64,000 nucleotides of DNA from Psychroflexus salis (GCF_014640175.1 NZ_BMGL01000010.1:1-64000); one strand, 5' to 3'. Shown: positions 8,561-17,653, counted from the first letter of the stretch. A program made the numbers and translations. Notes: generated by a model from the sequence alone, not told the origin.

Positions 8561-8763
8561 TCAAGTTTGGTTTTGAGTTTTTTCCTTTTCAATAAAAATT
8601 ATTTTCCATTTAAATACTGCAAAGGCTTTATTTACTTCTCTTTTATTCGTATGGTTAAAATAATCACTCATTATTTTAAGGCAATTCTTGTTAAAACTAC
8701 TAAATACTCCAATTCTGGTAGGCTTATTTTTTAAATTTATTCCGATAGATTTTCATAAAACAT
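8561..8763 (-). pseudogene. Decayed small gene (about 65 codons), one frameshift
   Basis: On the minus strand a long stop-free stretch (8561-8752) encodes a sensible peptide containing NKPTRIGVFSSFNKNCLK, MSDYFNHTNKREVNKAF and AVFKWKIIFIEKEK, then a stop. It has no start codon of its own until an internal ATG at 8671. Just upstream, ATG at 8763 opens MFYENLS in another frame; a single-base shift would join the two into one protein of about 65 residues. The amino-acid composition looks like real coding sequence rather than chance AT-rich DNA. I do not recognise the family. It may alternatively be a functional 36-aa ORF (8561-8671). Confidence 0.35.
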
Positions 8764-8866
8764 CGTGTTTAAAATTGTTTAATGAACACTATTAATTAAG
8801 GTTTACAGTAGGATATTTAATAACTAAGTTGTTTTATTATTAAATTGCTAAATATAAACTAAAAAT

Positions 8867-11278
8867 ATGTCTGGAAATCTACTAGTTTCAAAATTACTTA
8901 TCGTTTTATTTTTTACTATAAATCTATCTGTATCTGCAAATATTGAAATAGGAAATCCAGTAAATATTACCGAATGCTTTCAAGATCCATCAGAGAATTT
9001 CGATTTAACTTTTAATAACGAAAATGTACTGAATGGATTAGACCCCAATTTATACAGTGTTTATTATTTCGACAATCAGGCAGACTCCAACAATAACAAC
9101 ATCAGTAATGCAATCTCCAATCCATCAAATTATTCTACTGGAGATTTTGGTTTAGCCCAAGTTTGGGTTAATGTGGTGGAAGATGCAGACCCAAGCAATT
9201 TTGATAATTCTACTTTTTTATTGATAACAAATGAAACTCCTGTCGCTAACAATCCTGGGTTCAATTTTTTTGGAATATTAGTTCCACATTATATCGATTG
9301 CGAAAGTGGACCTACTTACGATCTTACTTTTCTTGACGATTCTATTATTGGAAACCAAGAAGGTAGTTTTATTGTAAGCTATTTTGAAAATGAGCAAGAC
9401 GCTAACAATAATGTGAACGCAATAGCTAATCCTGAAAATTACGATTTGCAAAGCAATGTAAATACACTTTTTACAACTAATCTTGTTGCGCGCATTCAGT
9501 TTGCTGATGGTTCAAGTTGTTTTGATACCACAAGCTTTACCTTTAGTACCTACCAAAGCAACAATAACGATTTTGATTCAACGGATATCACAAAATGTGC
9601 TAACGAAGATGGAACTGCTGTATTTGACTTAACTGAAACTTTAGTTGTAAACAACAATAACTTAGATATAGCCAATAGAAATTATGATGTTTTTGATGAA
9701 GAAGGCAATCAAATAGGCAATAATATCTTTAATGAAGAAAATTATCCAACCAATACTTTTGAAGAATTAAGCATTGAAATTCGCAATATAATCCGATTAA
9801 ACCCGAATATAACTGGATTTTGTGTGAATATTGAAGCATTTACGATACAAGCTTTTGAAAATCCACAGGTTGAAGTTGTGCAAGATATTATAGCCTGTTC
9901 GGCAAATGATGAAGAAACCACGTTTAATTTAACTTTAAATGATGATTTAGTCATTGGTAATCAAGAAGGAAGCTACAATATTACTTATCATTTTACGCTA
10001 CCTGAAGCGAATGCAGGTATCAATTCAGTTACCGATGCTGGCTTTGATCCTACAGTTTTTAATCTAGATAACTTTCAGCAGTTTATGTTTGTACGTATCG
10101 AAAATGCACTTGATCCAAGTTGTTTTTCTGTCGATTTTTTTACTTTACAAGATAGCAACAACATCATTGCCAATGAACCACAAGATACTGATTTTTGTAC
10201 GCTTCCTGGCGAAACAAGTCTGACTATTAATTTAACTGATTATGATGATGAAGTTAATGCTACTCCCAATTTAAATGAATTTGTAGTAAATTATTTTATA
10301 GATGATGAATTAATACAAGACCCTACCAGCTTTTTAGTGACTGATCAAATTACAAGCATTACAGCCATTTTATCTGATGCAAATTTTGGAGATTGTTTCG
10401 ATGAAGTAAATTTTGATCTAACATTAAACACAAGTCCTGAAATTGATAATCTTAATAACTTAGAAATTTGTGCAAATTCTGGATTTGATACCAGCTTCGA
10501 TTTAACCGTAAATACAGCAGAAGCGCTCGGTTCTCAAAATGCAAACGACTTTAGTGTAGCTTACTTTAATAGCTTACAAGATGCAGAAAACAATACCAAC
10601 TCATTACAAAATCAAGGTTTCGATATTAGCAATTATATTACAAATGCAGCAGTAGAAACTATTTTTATTAGACTTCAAAATATAAATTCAGACAATTGTT
10701 TTGTCATTGATGCATTCGATTTACAGACTTTTCCTGTCGAAGTAAACCCAATTGCACTTATAGAAGAATGTATTAATGCTGAAACCCAATTGGCAACTTT
10801 CGACCTAACCGAATTTGAAGCAGCCTTGTTTGGAGAAAACCAAGATGCAACAACACACTCCATTCTTTTTCTAGATGAAAATGCTTCCGAAATAGCAAAT
10901 CCAGAAAATTATACTATTGCTAGTTCACAAACCATAAGTGTAGAAATTAGTAATCTTGAAAACTTAAGTTGTTTTGAAACCACTAGCATTAATCTAATTG
11001 CTTTAGCTGAAGATAATCCAGATTGTACCTTAGGTACAAACCTAGAAGCAGCATTTAAATTTAAAACCTATCCTAATCCAGTTTCTTCACAATTAAACAT
11101 CGAATCAAATGAACCTATTTCAAAAATTGAAGTTTTTACTGTAAACGCTAAAAAAGTAATGACAAAAAGTGGAAATCAAATTAAAGATGTCGATTTTTCA
11201 AATTTTCCATTAGGTATCTATCTATTGAAATTAGAAGTCGGTAATCGTTCTCAAATGACAAAAATTATAAAGAAATAG
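8867..11278 (+). CDS. Secreted seven-repeat protein with T9SS type A sorting domain
   Basis: This 803-residue protein has an N-terminal signal peptide (hydrophobic segment ending SVSANIE near residue 25) and a C-terminal T9SS type A sorting domain (about 729-803, with YPNPVSSQLNIES and the terminal GIYLLKLEVG...KIIKK). Between them are seven degenerate repeats of about 100 residues starting near 35, 142, 241, 342, 442, 533 and 633. Each has a cysteine, an F/Y-D/N-L-T strand, a Y-F..DA.NN turn, an N-P-E-N-Y segment and a second C-F pair. The paired cysteines suggest one disulfide per repeat and an all-beta adhesin-like rod. It is predicted to be surface-attached or secreted; its ligand is unknown. 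It is monocistronic. Confidence 0.9.
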   Translation: MSGNLLVSKLLIVLFFTINLSVSANIEIGNPVNITECFQDPSENFDLTFNNENVLNGLDPNLYSVYYFDNQADSNNNNISNAISNPSNYSTGDFGLAQVWVNVVEDADPSNFDNSTFLLITNETPVANNPGFNFFGILVPHYIDCESGPTYDLTFLDDSIIGNQEGSFIVSYFENEQDANNNVNAIANPENYDLQSNVNTLFTTNLVARIQFADGSSCFDTTSFTFSTYQSNNNDFDSTDITKCANEDGTAVFDLTETLVVNNNNLDIANRNYDVFDEEGNQIGNNIFNEENYPTNTFEELSIEIRNIIRLNPNITGFCVNIEAFTIQAFENPQVEVVQDIIACSANDEETTFNLTLNDDLVIGNQEGSYNITYHFTLPEANAGINSVTDAGFDPTVFNLDNFQQFMFVRIENALDPSCFSVDFFTLQDSNNIIANEPQDTDFCTLPGETSLTINLTDYDDEVNATPNLNEFVVNYFIDDELIQDPTSFLVTDQITSITAILSDANFGDCFDEVNFDLTLNTSPEIDNLNNLEICANSGFDTSFDLTVNTAEALGSQNANDFSVAYFNSLQDAENNTNSLQNQGFDISNYITNAAVETIFIRLQNINSDNCFVIDAFDLQTFPVEVNPIALIEECINAETQLATFDLTEFEAALFGENQDATTHSILFLDENASEIANPENYTIASSQTISVEISNLENLSCFETTSINLIALAEDNPDCTLGTNLEAAFKFKTYPNPVSSQLNIESNEPISKIEVFTVNAKKVMTKSGNQIKDVDFSNFPLGIYLLKLEVGNRSQMTKIIKK

Positions 11279-11283
11279 ACTAG

Positions 11284-11931
11284 TTAAGATTCGGCTATTT
11301 TTTTTAAAATAGCTGAATTTACTTCGTGTTTACCTTCAAATTCATACACCTTCAATTGGTTTGGGAATAAGGTTTTAGCGAAATTGAGTTGATGCTTTAA
11401 TTTGTCATCATTAATGTATTCATCTTTATTTCCGTAGATTAAATGCACTTTTATATCCCGATGATTATCAAAATCAGTTGTTTTTAATTCCTTAGGAATA
11501 CTTCCCGAATGAATAACCAAATCATTACATGCAATGTTGCGTTTGCTCATCCAACGCATTACAACAGAAACACCCTGAGAATAGCCCATTAAAATGATAC
11601 GTTTATTTTCGAAACTGTTTCTTTCATTTCGATACATTGCATCTAAATAATTCAACACGTTTTCTGTTTCTAAAGCTGTTTGCTCTTTGGTTAACCAAGA
11701 TGCACCAACATATTTAAAACCATTGCCTTGGTAATATTTTGATGGTGCTTGTGGACAAATTACATAATTTTCGTCGGTATGTAAAACATGAAAATAACGA
11801 ATAAAATACCTGCTTAAATACCCTAATCCATGACAAGCGATCCATAGGTTATTCGTGTTTTCACTAAGGCTATTTAAAGTAGAGTAGGAGTTCGTAGTTT
11901 GGTAAGAAATTGTGTTTTCTTTTGCAGGCAT
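11284..11931 (-). CDS. Alpha/beta-hydrolase, carboxylesterase/phospholipase-like
   Basis: A 215-residue alpha/beta hydrolase of the esterase-D/phospholipase-carboxylesterase type. The oxyanion segment is ACHGLGY (32-38), the nucleophile elbow GYSQG gives Ser118, and the rest of the triad fits Asp170 (YGNKDEY) and His202 (EGKHEV). No signal peptide is present, so it is probably cytosolic. It converges with the T9SS protein gene with 5 bp between stops, and is divergent from menI. The proximity to menaquinone genes recalls MenH, but the sequence lacks MenH features and is closer to small-ester hydrolases. Confidence 0.85.
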   Translation of the reverse strand: MPAKENTISYQTTNSYSTLNSLSENTNNLWIACHGLGYLSRYFIRYFHVLHTDENYVICPQAPSKYYQGNGFKYVGASWLTKEQTALETENVLNYLDAMYRNERNSFENKRIILMGYSQGVSVVMRWMSKRNIACNDLVIHSGSIPKELKTTDFDNHRDIKVHLIYGNKDEYINDDKLKHQLNFAKTLFPNQLKVYEFEGKHEVNSAILKKIAES

Positions 11932-11944
11932 ACAAGGCTATTTT

Positions 11945-11956
11945 CGTAAATTTACG
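11945..11956. promoter_or_regulatory. Perfect 12-bp palindrome in the esterase/menI divergent gap
   Basis: CGTAAATTTACG is an uninterrupted palindrome located in the 46-bp space between the divergent start codons of the esterase and menI. Position and symmetry suit a binding site for a dimeric regulator controlling one or both genes, but no regulator is known to bind it. Confidence 0.3.
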
Positions 11957-11977
11957 CTGCAAATAAACACTTTTTTG

Positions 11978-12397
11978 ATGAAATTATCTAAGGCTCAAAT
12001 TCTAGAACGATGTAATGCGGTAGTTCCAAATACCTTAATGCAAACCCTTGATATTCGTTATGTAGATGTAGGCGACGATTTTCTGGTTGCCGAAATGCCA
12101 GTAACTCCAAAAGTACATCAACCAGACGGGATTTTACATGGCGGTGCTATGGTAGCTCTAGCAGAAAGCGTAGGTAGCGCTGCCTGTTTTGTTTTTTTAG
12201 ATACCAAAAACTTTTCCATTCGTGGTTTAGAAATCAATGCCAACCATGTAAGAAGTATTAAAGATGGAAAGGTATTTGCCAAAGCTAGCTTTATTCATAA
12301 AGGAAGAACCACACAGGTTTGGCAAATTGAAATTACCAATCAAAAAGAACAACTTATTTCCATGTGTAAATTAACTACCATCGCTTTACCAAAGTAA
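11978..12397 (+). CDS. menI: 1,4-dihydroxy-2-naphthoyl-CoA thioesterase (hotdog fold)
   Basis: A 139-residue hotdog thioesterase that aligns along its length with E. coli MenI (YdiI). Shared elements include GILHGGAMVALAES with the catalytic Glu63, the GLEINANHVRS strand and VWQIEI near the C-terminus. MenI releases DHNA from its CoA ester in menaquinone biosynthesis. The genes immediately downstream, menF (7 bp away) and menD, are in the same pathway and support this assignment over a generic PaaI thioesterase. The ATG at 11978 is preferred; an upstream in-frame ATG at 11912 would lie within the divergent esterase gene. Confidence 0.92.
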   Translation: MKLSKAQILERCNAVVPNTLMQTLDIRYVDVGDDFLVAEMPVTPKVHQPDGILHGGAMVALAESVGSAACFVFLDTKNFSIRGLEINANHVRSIKDGKVFAKASFIHKGRTTQVWQIEITNQKEQLISMCKLTTIALPK

Positions 12398-12404
12398 GAT
12401 TTTA

Positions 12405-13517
12405 ATGAAAAATTTATTTAAAAAAGCAAGCTCGCAACTCCAAAATAAGCTGCCATTTGTGTTATATCGACAACCCAAATCTGGCATACTTCAGTCTTTT
12501 TTTATGCCAGACTCAAAAGCAGAATCTACTAAATTTTCTAGTTCTGGTTTTTGTTTTTTTCCATTTGATAATACACAACAAAATTATTTTTTTGATTTAG
12601 AAAAAGCAGTTTACGAAGAAACAGAAATAATTAAAAATGAGTTAGTTGAAGAATTCAACAAAAGCAATACTTCAATTGAAGAAAATGAAGATGAAAAGCG
12701 AATTTACATTCAATTATTATCAGAAAGCATTTACTTATTAAAGCAAGGTGAATATCAAAAAATAGTTTTATCGAGACCGATTCAGCTTTCATTAAAAAAC
12801 CAAAATCCTTTCGAAACCTTTCAAAAATTACTGTATGTATACCAAGATGCAATGGTTTATATTTGGTTTCACCCTAACGAAGGTATTTGGCTTGGTGCCA
12901 CTCCCGAAACTTTAGTTCATTATTCACAATCTAATTTAAAAACCATGGCTTTGGCAGGCACTAGACTTTATGAAGCACACAAACAACCCAATTGGAGCAA
13001 CAAAGAAAAAGAAGAGCAAGCATTTGTTTCTACCTACATTCAGCAAAAGCTGAAAAAGTATACAACGCATAGCAACTTATCGGAAACGTATAACAAACAG
13101 GCTGGTAATTTGGTACATTTAAATACTGATATTTCAGCGAGAATTCAACAGAAAGATTTACAGCAAGTAATCTTAGATTTGCATCCAACTCCAGCAGTTT
13201 GCGGACTGCCTACCGAAAAAGCTAAGAATTATATCTTAGAAAATGAACAGTATAAGCGTGAATTTTATGCGGGTTTTTTAGGTGAAATTAATCTGCCGAA
13301 AGAAAAAAATCGTTCCCGTTCTAATCGAAATCAAGAAACCTTAGCTATTAAGCATCGTAGAGCCGAAACTAATCTATACGTAAATTTACGATGCATGAAA
13401 ATAAAAGATCGTAAAGCCCAATTATTTGTGGGTGGCGGAGTTACTGCTTCGAGCAATGCCACAGACGAATGGAAGGAAACAGGAGATAAATCACAAACCT
13501 TGTTAAAAGTACTTTAA
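12405..13517 (+). CDS. menF: Isochorismate synthase
   Basis: A chorismate-utilising enzyme of 370 aa that converts chorismate to isochorismate, committing it to menaquinone. The ADC-synthase-like fold is indicated by LLKQGEYQKIVLSR, WLGATPETLV, the DLHPTPAVCGLPTEKA catalytic motif, YKREFYAGFLGEI, LYVNLRCMKI and the C-terminal GGGVTASSNATDEWKETGDK. EntC and MenF are isofunctional; position between menI and menD argues for the menaquinone role, and no siderophore genes are present. The N-terminal region is short, as is common for Bacteroidota enzymes. Confidence 0.94.
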   Translation: MKNLFKKASSQLQNKLPFVLYRQPKSGILQSFFMPDSKAESTKFSSSGFCFFPFDNTQQNYFFDLEKAVYEETEIIKNELVEEFNKSNTSIEENEDEKRIYIQLLSESIYLLKQGEYQKIVLSRPIQLSLKNQNPFETFQKLLYVYQDAMVYIWFHPNEGIWLGATPETLVHYSQSNLKTMALAGTRLYEAHKQPNWSNKEKEEQAFVSTYIQQKLKKYTTHSNLSETYNKQAGNLVHLNTDISARIQQKDLQQVILDLHPTPAVCGLPTEKAKNYILENEQYKREFYAGFLGEINLPKEKNRSRSNRNQETLAIKHRRAETNLYVNLRCMKIKDRKAQLFVGGGVTASSNATDEWKETGDKSQTLLKVL

Positions 13518-13566
13518 GAGCAGAAGCTTTGAATTTTTATTGAACGGCAAATTGTATTTTTGTAAA

Positions 13567-15270
13567 ATGAATCAGATTTATTCAGCTATTCCATTAGCTC
13601 AAACCATTGTAGAAAGTTGTGTGATCTCTGGAATCGAGCACGTTATTATTTCGCCAGGAAGCAGGAATGCACCACTAACCATTGGTTTTTCAAACCACCC
13701 AAAAGTAAAAACCTATAGTATTGTAGACGAGCGTTGTGCCGCTTTTTTTGCACTTGGTATTGCACAACAAACACAAAAACCAACTGCTGTGGTTTGTACA
13801 TCGGGTTCTGCTTTGTTAAATTATTATCCAGCTGTTTCTGAAGCTTTTTATAGTGATATTCCTTTAGTGGTAATATCTGCCGATCGTCCGGCTTATCTCA
13901 TCGATATTGGCGACGGTCAAACCATTCGCCAAGAAAATGCAATGGAAAAACACATGCTATATTCAGCTTGTTTAAAAAGCGATGAAAATCAGCCACAGTC
14001 TGCTATTCAAAACTACAACGAAATTGAGTTAGCCAAAGCTTTACGAATAAGTCTTCAACAACAAGGACCAGTACATATTAACGCCCCTTTTCAAGAACCT
14101 TTGTATAAAAAAACAGATAAGCTTTCTGTTCATTTACAAAATTCATTTAATTTTTCTCAACCTGAAGTTAAGGAGTTAGCACTTACTAATTTAGTTAAAG
14201 ATTGGAATAATGCCAATAAACGATTAGTATTAGTCGGTGTAAACCATCCAAACTCTATCGATCAATCGTTTCTTGATTTTTTTGCTGAAGATGAAGCGAC
14301 TTTGGTTTTTACAGAAGCCACATCGAACATTCACCATCATAAATTTTTTTCGAGTATAGATGGTATTATTGCTCCAATTGAAACTCAAGCAGATACAAAC
14401 CAATTATTTGCATCGCTTCAGCCAGATATTTTGCTAACTTTCGGTGGGATGATTGTTTCTAAAAAGATGAAGACTTTTCTTAGAAAATTTTCTCCTAAGG
14501 CGCATTATCATATCGATTCCAAAAAAGCATACGATACTTTTTTCTGTTTAAAAGAACACATAAAAGCTAAACCAAATCCTACTTTTAAGCAGTTAGTACC
14601 GATGTTGCAGTCTAAATCTTCGTCTTATTTTGATACTTGGAACAAATATCACATCAAACAAATAGAAAAAAGAAAAGCCTATGTAAACGAAATAGCTTTT
14701 ACAGATTTTTGGGTTTTTAATGCAATAATTGAAGCTTTTCCAAAAAATGAACATTTGCAATTTGGCAACAGTTCTACCATTCGCTATGCTAATTTATTCG
14801 ATTTAGATGCATCTAACCCTGCTTTTTGTAATCGGGGAACAAGCGGCATTGATGGAAGCACTTCTACAGCAATTGGTGCAAGTACAATCCATCAACACCC
14901 CACTACTTTTGTAACTGGCGACTTAAGTTTTTTTTACGATAGTAATGCTATGTGGAATAATTACATTCCTAAAAACTTTAAAATGATTATTATTAATAAT
15001 TCGGGTGGTGGAATTTTTAGAATTCTTCCTGGAGAAAAAGAAAAAGAGTACTATAAAACTTACTTTGAAACTACGCACGATTTAAATGCTGCTCATTTAG
15101 CCAAAATGTACAATTGGGGATATGCTTCCGCAAAGGATAAATCGAGTAGTATAGAAGCTATAAAGTCCCTTTTTTCTAGTCAACACCAAAAGCCGCAAAT
15201 TTTAGAAATCTTTACTCCAAGAACTTTGAATGATGAAGTTTTATTGAATTATTTTAAATTTATAAACTGA
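13567..15270 (+). CDS. menD: SEPHCHC synthase (2-oxoglutarate decarboxylase) MenD
   Basis: A thiamine-diphosphate enzyme joining isochorismate and 2-oxoglutarate to give SEPHCHC, the first dedicated menaquinone step. The Pyr domain opens with ISPGSRNAPLTIGF and VDERCAAFFALG, carrying the conserved glutamate. The cofactor-binding domain shows TGDLSFFYDSNAMWNN, the GD...NN Mg/ThDP motif, followed by IIINNSGGGIFR. I start it at ATG 13567 (567 aa), which matches the family N-terminus; an upstream in-frame ATG (13540) adds nine unrelated residues. menB, menC, menE and menA are not in the window and must lie elsewhere. Confidence 0.97.
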   Translation: MNQIYSAIPLAQTIVESCVISGIEHVIISPGSRNAPLTIGFSNHPKVKTYSIVDERCAAFFALGIAQQTQKPTAVVCTSGSALLNYYPAVSEAFYSDIPLVVISADRPAYLIDIGDGQTIRQENAMEKHMLYSACLKSDENQPQSAIQNYNEIELAKALRISLQQQGPVHINAPFQEPLYKKTDKLSVHLQNSFNFSQPEVKELALTNLVKDWNNANKRLVLVGVNHPNSIDQSFLDFFAEDEATLVFTEATSNIHHHKFFSSIDGIIAPIETQADTNQLFASLQPDILLTFGGMIVSKKMKTFLRKFSPKAHYHIDSKKAYDTFFCLKEHIKAKPNPTFKQLVPMLQSKSSSYFDTWNKYHIKQIEKRKAYVNEIAFTDFWVFNAIIEAFPKNEHLQFGNSSTIRYANLFDLDASNPAFCNRGTSGIDGSTSTAIGASTIHQHPTTFVTGDLSFFYDSNAMWNNYIPKNFKMIIINNSGGGIFRILPGEKEKEYYKTYFETTHDLNAAHLAKMYNWGYASAKDKSSSIEAIKSLFSSQHQKPQILEIFTPRTLNDEVLLNYFKFIN

Positions 15271-15322
15271 TTTTTAATTCGTTGAAAATAAATTACTTTT
15301 ATCTCTTCAAAATTTAATCCTT

Positions 15323-15697
15323 ATGAAAAAACTACGTTTAATTTTTATCCTAATATTTTCTTTCCCCATTCTTTCTTATTGTCAAACCAATGATTCTATT
15401 GAAAAAAGAAAAGTTACCAAGCTTAGCATAAATTGTAGTAGTCATGTTGAAAGAAATCCATTATACGTCGTAAAGATTAAGGGTAAAACCACACAAGATA
15501 GACCTAAAAGCAAAAAATTTAAAGAAAGTTTTTTGAGTGAACTTAAACCAGAATGGATAAAGACAACTAAAATTTTAAAAGCTTCTAAAGGTTTGGAAAA
15601 ATATGGTTCTATTGCCAAAGACGGAGTCATTTTAGTAATACTGAAAAATGATTCATGGAAAAAAATGTCTACTGAATTTCAGAATAGATTCAAATAA
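15323..15697 (+). CDS. Small exported protein with TonB-receptor plug-like motif
   Basis: A 124-residue protein with a clear signal peptide (MKKLRLIFILIFSFPILSYC, possibly lipobox-like at C20). The mature part contains NPLYVVKIKGK and, after a KPEWIKTTKILKA strand, the sequence GLEKYGSIAKDGVILVIL. This resembles the YG-x-x-(A/G)-x-(N/D)-GV-hydrophobic signature of TonB-dependent receptor plug domains, which in Bacteroidota also occurs in small stand-alone periplasmic proteins. It is therefore likely a plug-like periplasmic or outer-membrane-associated protein; the role is unknown. It is monocistronic after menD, with 52 bp between. Confidence 0.6.
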   Translation: MKKLRLIFILIFSFPILSYCQTNDSIEKRKVTKLSINCSSHVERNPLYVVKIKGKTTQDRPKSKKFKESFLSELKPEWIKTTKILKASKGLEKYGSIAKDGVILVILKNDSWKKMSTEFQNRFK

Positions 15698-15849
15698 TTT
15701 ATGCTTGAAAAATATGGTCGGCACTGCAGGTAGTTTATGACTAGTGCTTAAATCAGATGAAAATTTATTCTATTTATAAAAATTAATTCTTAACTGAAAA
15801 AATAGATTTATAAATCTTAGCATCAATCCTTATACTCCAATGGATCAAC

Positions 15850-17229
15850 TTAAGTGAACCAGCTTTTAACTCGTTTTAATAAATTAAGCTTATCGCCATA
15901 AGGCGGATAACGGAAAGGTAAATCAATCCAAGTTTTTCGATGCAACACGGCTTTTTTACGAGTAAAAGTTTCAAAAGAATGTTTTCCGTGATATTGACCC
16001 ATACCCGAATTTCCAACACCACCAAAAGGCAAACGGTCGTTCACAAAATGAACAATCGTATCGTTAATAATGCCTCCACCAAATTCAAATTGTTGCATCC
16101 ATTGTTTAGCCCGAGTTGCATTTTCAGAAAAAATGAATAATGACAGCGGATGCGGAAAATGTTGAATACTATGTTCTACTTCGTTGAAATCTGTATAGCT
16201 TAAAATAGGAAGAATCGGACCAAAGATTTCATCTTGCATAGCTTCACTATCTAAATTAGGTTCATCTATCAATGTAGGTTCGATATATAGTTCACTTTCA
16301 ATTAATTGGCCACCATATAATAGCTTTTCATTTGAAAGCATTTTAGCTAAACGTTCAAAATTCTTAGGATTAACAATTCTAGGATAATCAGGAGATTGGT
16401 CAATATGTTTGGTATAAGAAGATTCAATTTCTTGAATAAGCAACTTTACCAATTTTTCTTTTACCTTTTTCTGAACTAAAATATAATCAGGAGCAATGCA
16501 AGTTTGACCTGCATTAATGAGTTTTCCCCAAACAATACGTTTTGCAGCAATGGCTAAGTTGGCAGTTTCATCTACAATACAAGGGTTTTTACCGCCCAGC
16601 TCCAAAGTAACAGGCGTTAAATGTTCGGCAGCAGCTTTGGCTACAATTTTACCCACAGGAACACTACCTGTAAAGAAAATATAATCCCATTTTTGTTTTA
16701 ATAAATAGGTAGAAGTTTCTGCACCACCTTGAATTACGTAAGCAATTTCTTTCGGAAAAACAGCATGTAAAACTTGTTCTAAAATTTTCGCCGTGTGTGG
16801 AGTTAATTCCGATGGTTTTAAAATTACCGAATTTCCACAAGCAATAGCTGCTAAAACAGGATTAATAGCCAATTGAAAAGGATAATTCCAAGGGGCAATA
16901 ACTAAAACTTGTCCCCAAGCTTGTTGGTAAATATAGTCTAAAGATGGAAAATTAAATAGGGTAGGGAGTACGCGCTTAGGTCTGCTCCATTGCTTTAATT
17001 TCTTTATAAAAAGATTAATTTCTTTGTAAGTAACCAATAATTCAGTTGCATAACCTTCAAAATGGGACTTTTTAAAATCTGCATACAAGGCATCAAGAAT
17101 TTCCTGTTCATGATTTTCGATATAGCTTTTTAGCTTCTTCAACAAATCAATGCGTTGTTGAACGCCGACCGTTTCATGAGAAGCTAAATAGTTTTTTTGT
17201 TGAACAAGAATTTCTACGTTTTCTGTCAT
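15850..17229 (-). CDS. Class-3-type aldehyde dehydrogenase
   Basis: A 459-residue NAD(P)-dependent aldehyde dehydrogenase. The catalytic glutamate is in LELGGKNP and the nucleophilic cysteine in INAGQTCIAPDY; the Rossmann entry is VIAPWNYPFQLA and ILKPSELTP. The short N-terminus and the C-terminal PFRYPPYGDK are typical of ALDH3-like fatty/aromatic aldehyde dehydrogenases rather than 2-aminomuconate-semialdehyde dehydrogenase, despite being 4 bp downstream of the aminomuconate deaminase. It probably acts on medium- or long-chain aldehydes, but the operon position leaves a catabolic role open. Confidence 0.92.
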   Translation of the reverse strand: MTENVEILVQQKNYLASHETVGVQQRIDLLKKLKSYIENHEQEILDALYADFKKSHFEGYATELLVTYKEINLFIKKLKQWSRPKRVLPTLFNFPSLDYIYQQAWGQVLVIAPWNYPFQLAINPVLAAIACGNSVILKPSELTPHTAKILEQVLHAVFPKEIAYVIQGGAETSTYLLKQKWDYIFFTGSVPVGKIVAKAAAEHLTPVTLELGGKNPCIVDETANLAIAAKRIVWGKLINAGQTCIAPDYILVQKKVKEKLVKLLIQEIESSYTKHIDQSPDYPRIVNPKNFERLAKMLSNEKLLYGGQLIESELYIEPTLIDEPNLDSEAMQDEIFGPILPILSYTDFNEVEHSIQHFPHPLSLFIFSENATRAKQWMQQFEFGGGIINDTIVHFVNDRLPFGGVGNSGMGQYHGKHSFETFTRKKAVLHRKTWIDLPFRYPPYGDKLNLLKRVKSWFT

Positions 17230-17233
17230 ATTT

Positions 17234-17653
17234 TTATTTTACTATCTTTTTATACGCAATTGCTTTAATTTCAATTAACAAATGCGGATGGGGGAGTTGA
17301 TGTACAGCCACTGTGGTTCTGGTTGGACCCGTCTCATAATCAAAATATTCTGCATAGGTTTCGTTGTAACCTTTAAAGTCGTTCATATTCACTAAAAACG
17401 AAGTAACATCTACTACATCTTCCAAACTGGCTCCTTCAGATTTTAAAACGTCATTGATGTTCTCTAACACCGCAGCGGTTTGTTTTTTAATGTCCAAATT
17501 GGTTGTTCCCATTTCGTCTACTTCCACACCTTCAAAGCTATTGTCTGGTCTTCTTGAACTGGTTCCTGATACGTAAATAAAATCTCCTATGCGTTTTACG
17601 TGTGGGAATTTACCTCTTGGTTTTGCTTTTCCTTGTACTACTTTTCCTTTCAT
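17234..17653 (-). CDS. RidA-family 2-aminomuconate deaminase
   Basis: A 139-residue RidA/YjgF/Rid family protein. The segments [26 protein letters not shown] resemble the subgroup of 2-aminomuconate deaminases (NbaF-like) of the kynurenine/nitrobenzoate pathways, and the conserved arginine is in [12 protein letters not shown]. The enzyme would hydrolyse 2-aminomuconate to 2-oxo-3-hexenedioate plus ammonia, feeding the decarboxylase encoded upstream. Its position in a kynurenine cluster strengthens the specific call; the generic alternative is an enamine/imine deaminase. Confidence 0.85.
   Translation of the reverse strand: MKGKVVQGKAKPRGKFPHVKRIGDFIYVSGTSSRRPDNSFEGVEVDEMGTTNLDIKKQTAAVLENINDVLKSEGASLEDVVDVTSFLVNMNDFKGYNETYAEYFDYETGPTRTTVAVHQLPHPHLLIEIKAIAYKKIVK

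Noticed and set aside
11289-11318. Hairpin after the T9SS gene as a rho-independent terminator
   Set aside because: The stem (ATTCGGCTATTTT/AAAATAGCTGAAT) is convincing, but no T-run follows on either strand and it lies in the esterase coding end; not strong enough to list as a feature.
12405-13517. Isochorismate synthase as part of a siderophore (ent) system
   Set aside because: No entA, entB, entE or NRPS genes nearby; flanked by menI and menD.
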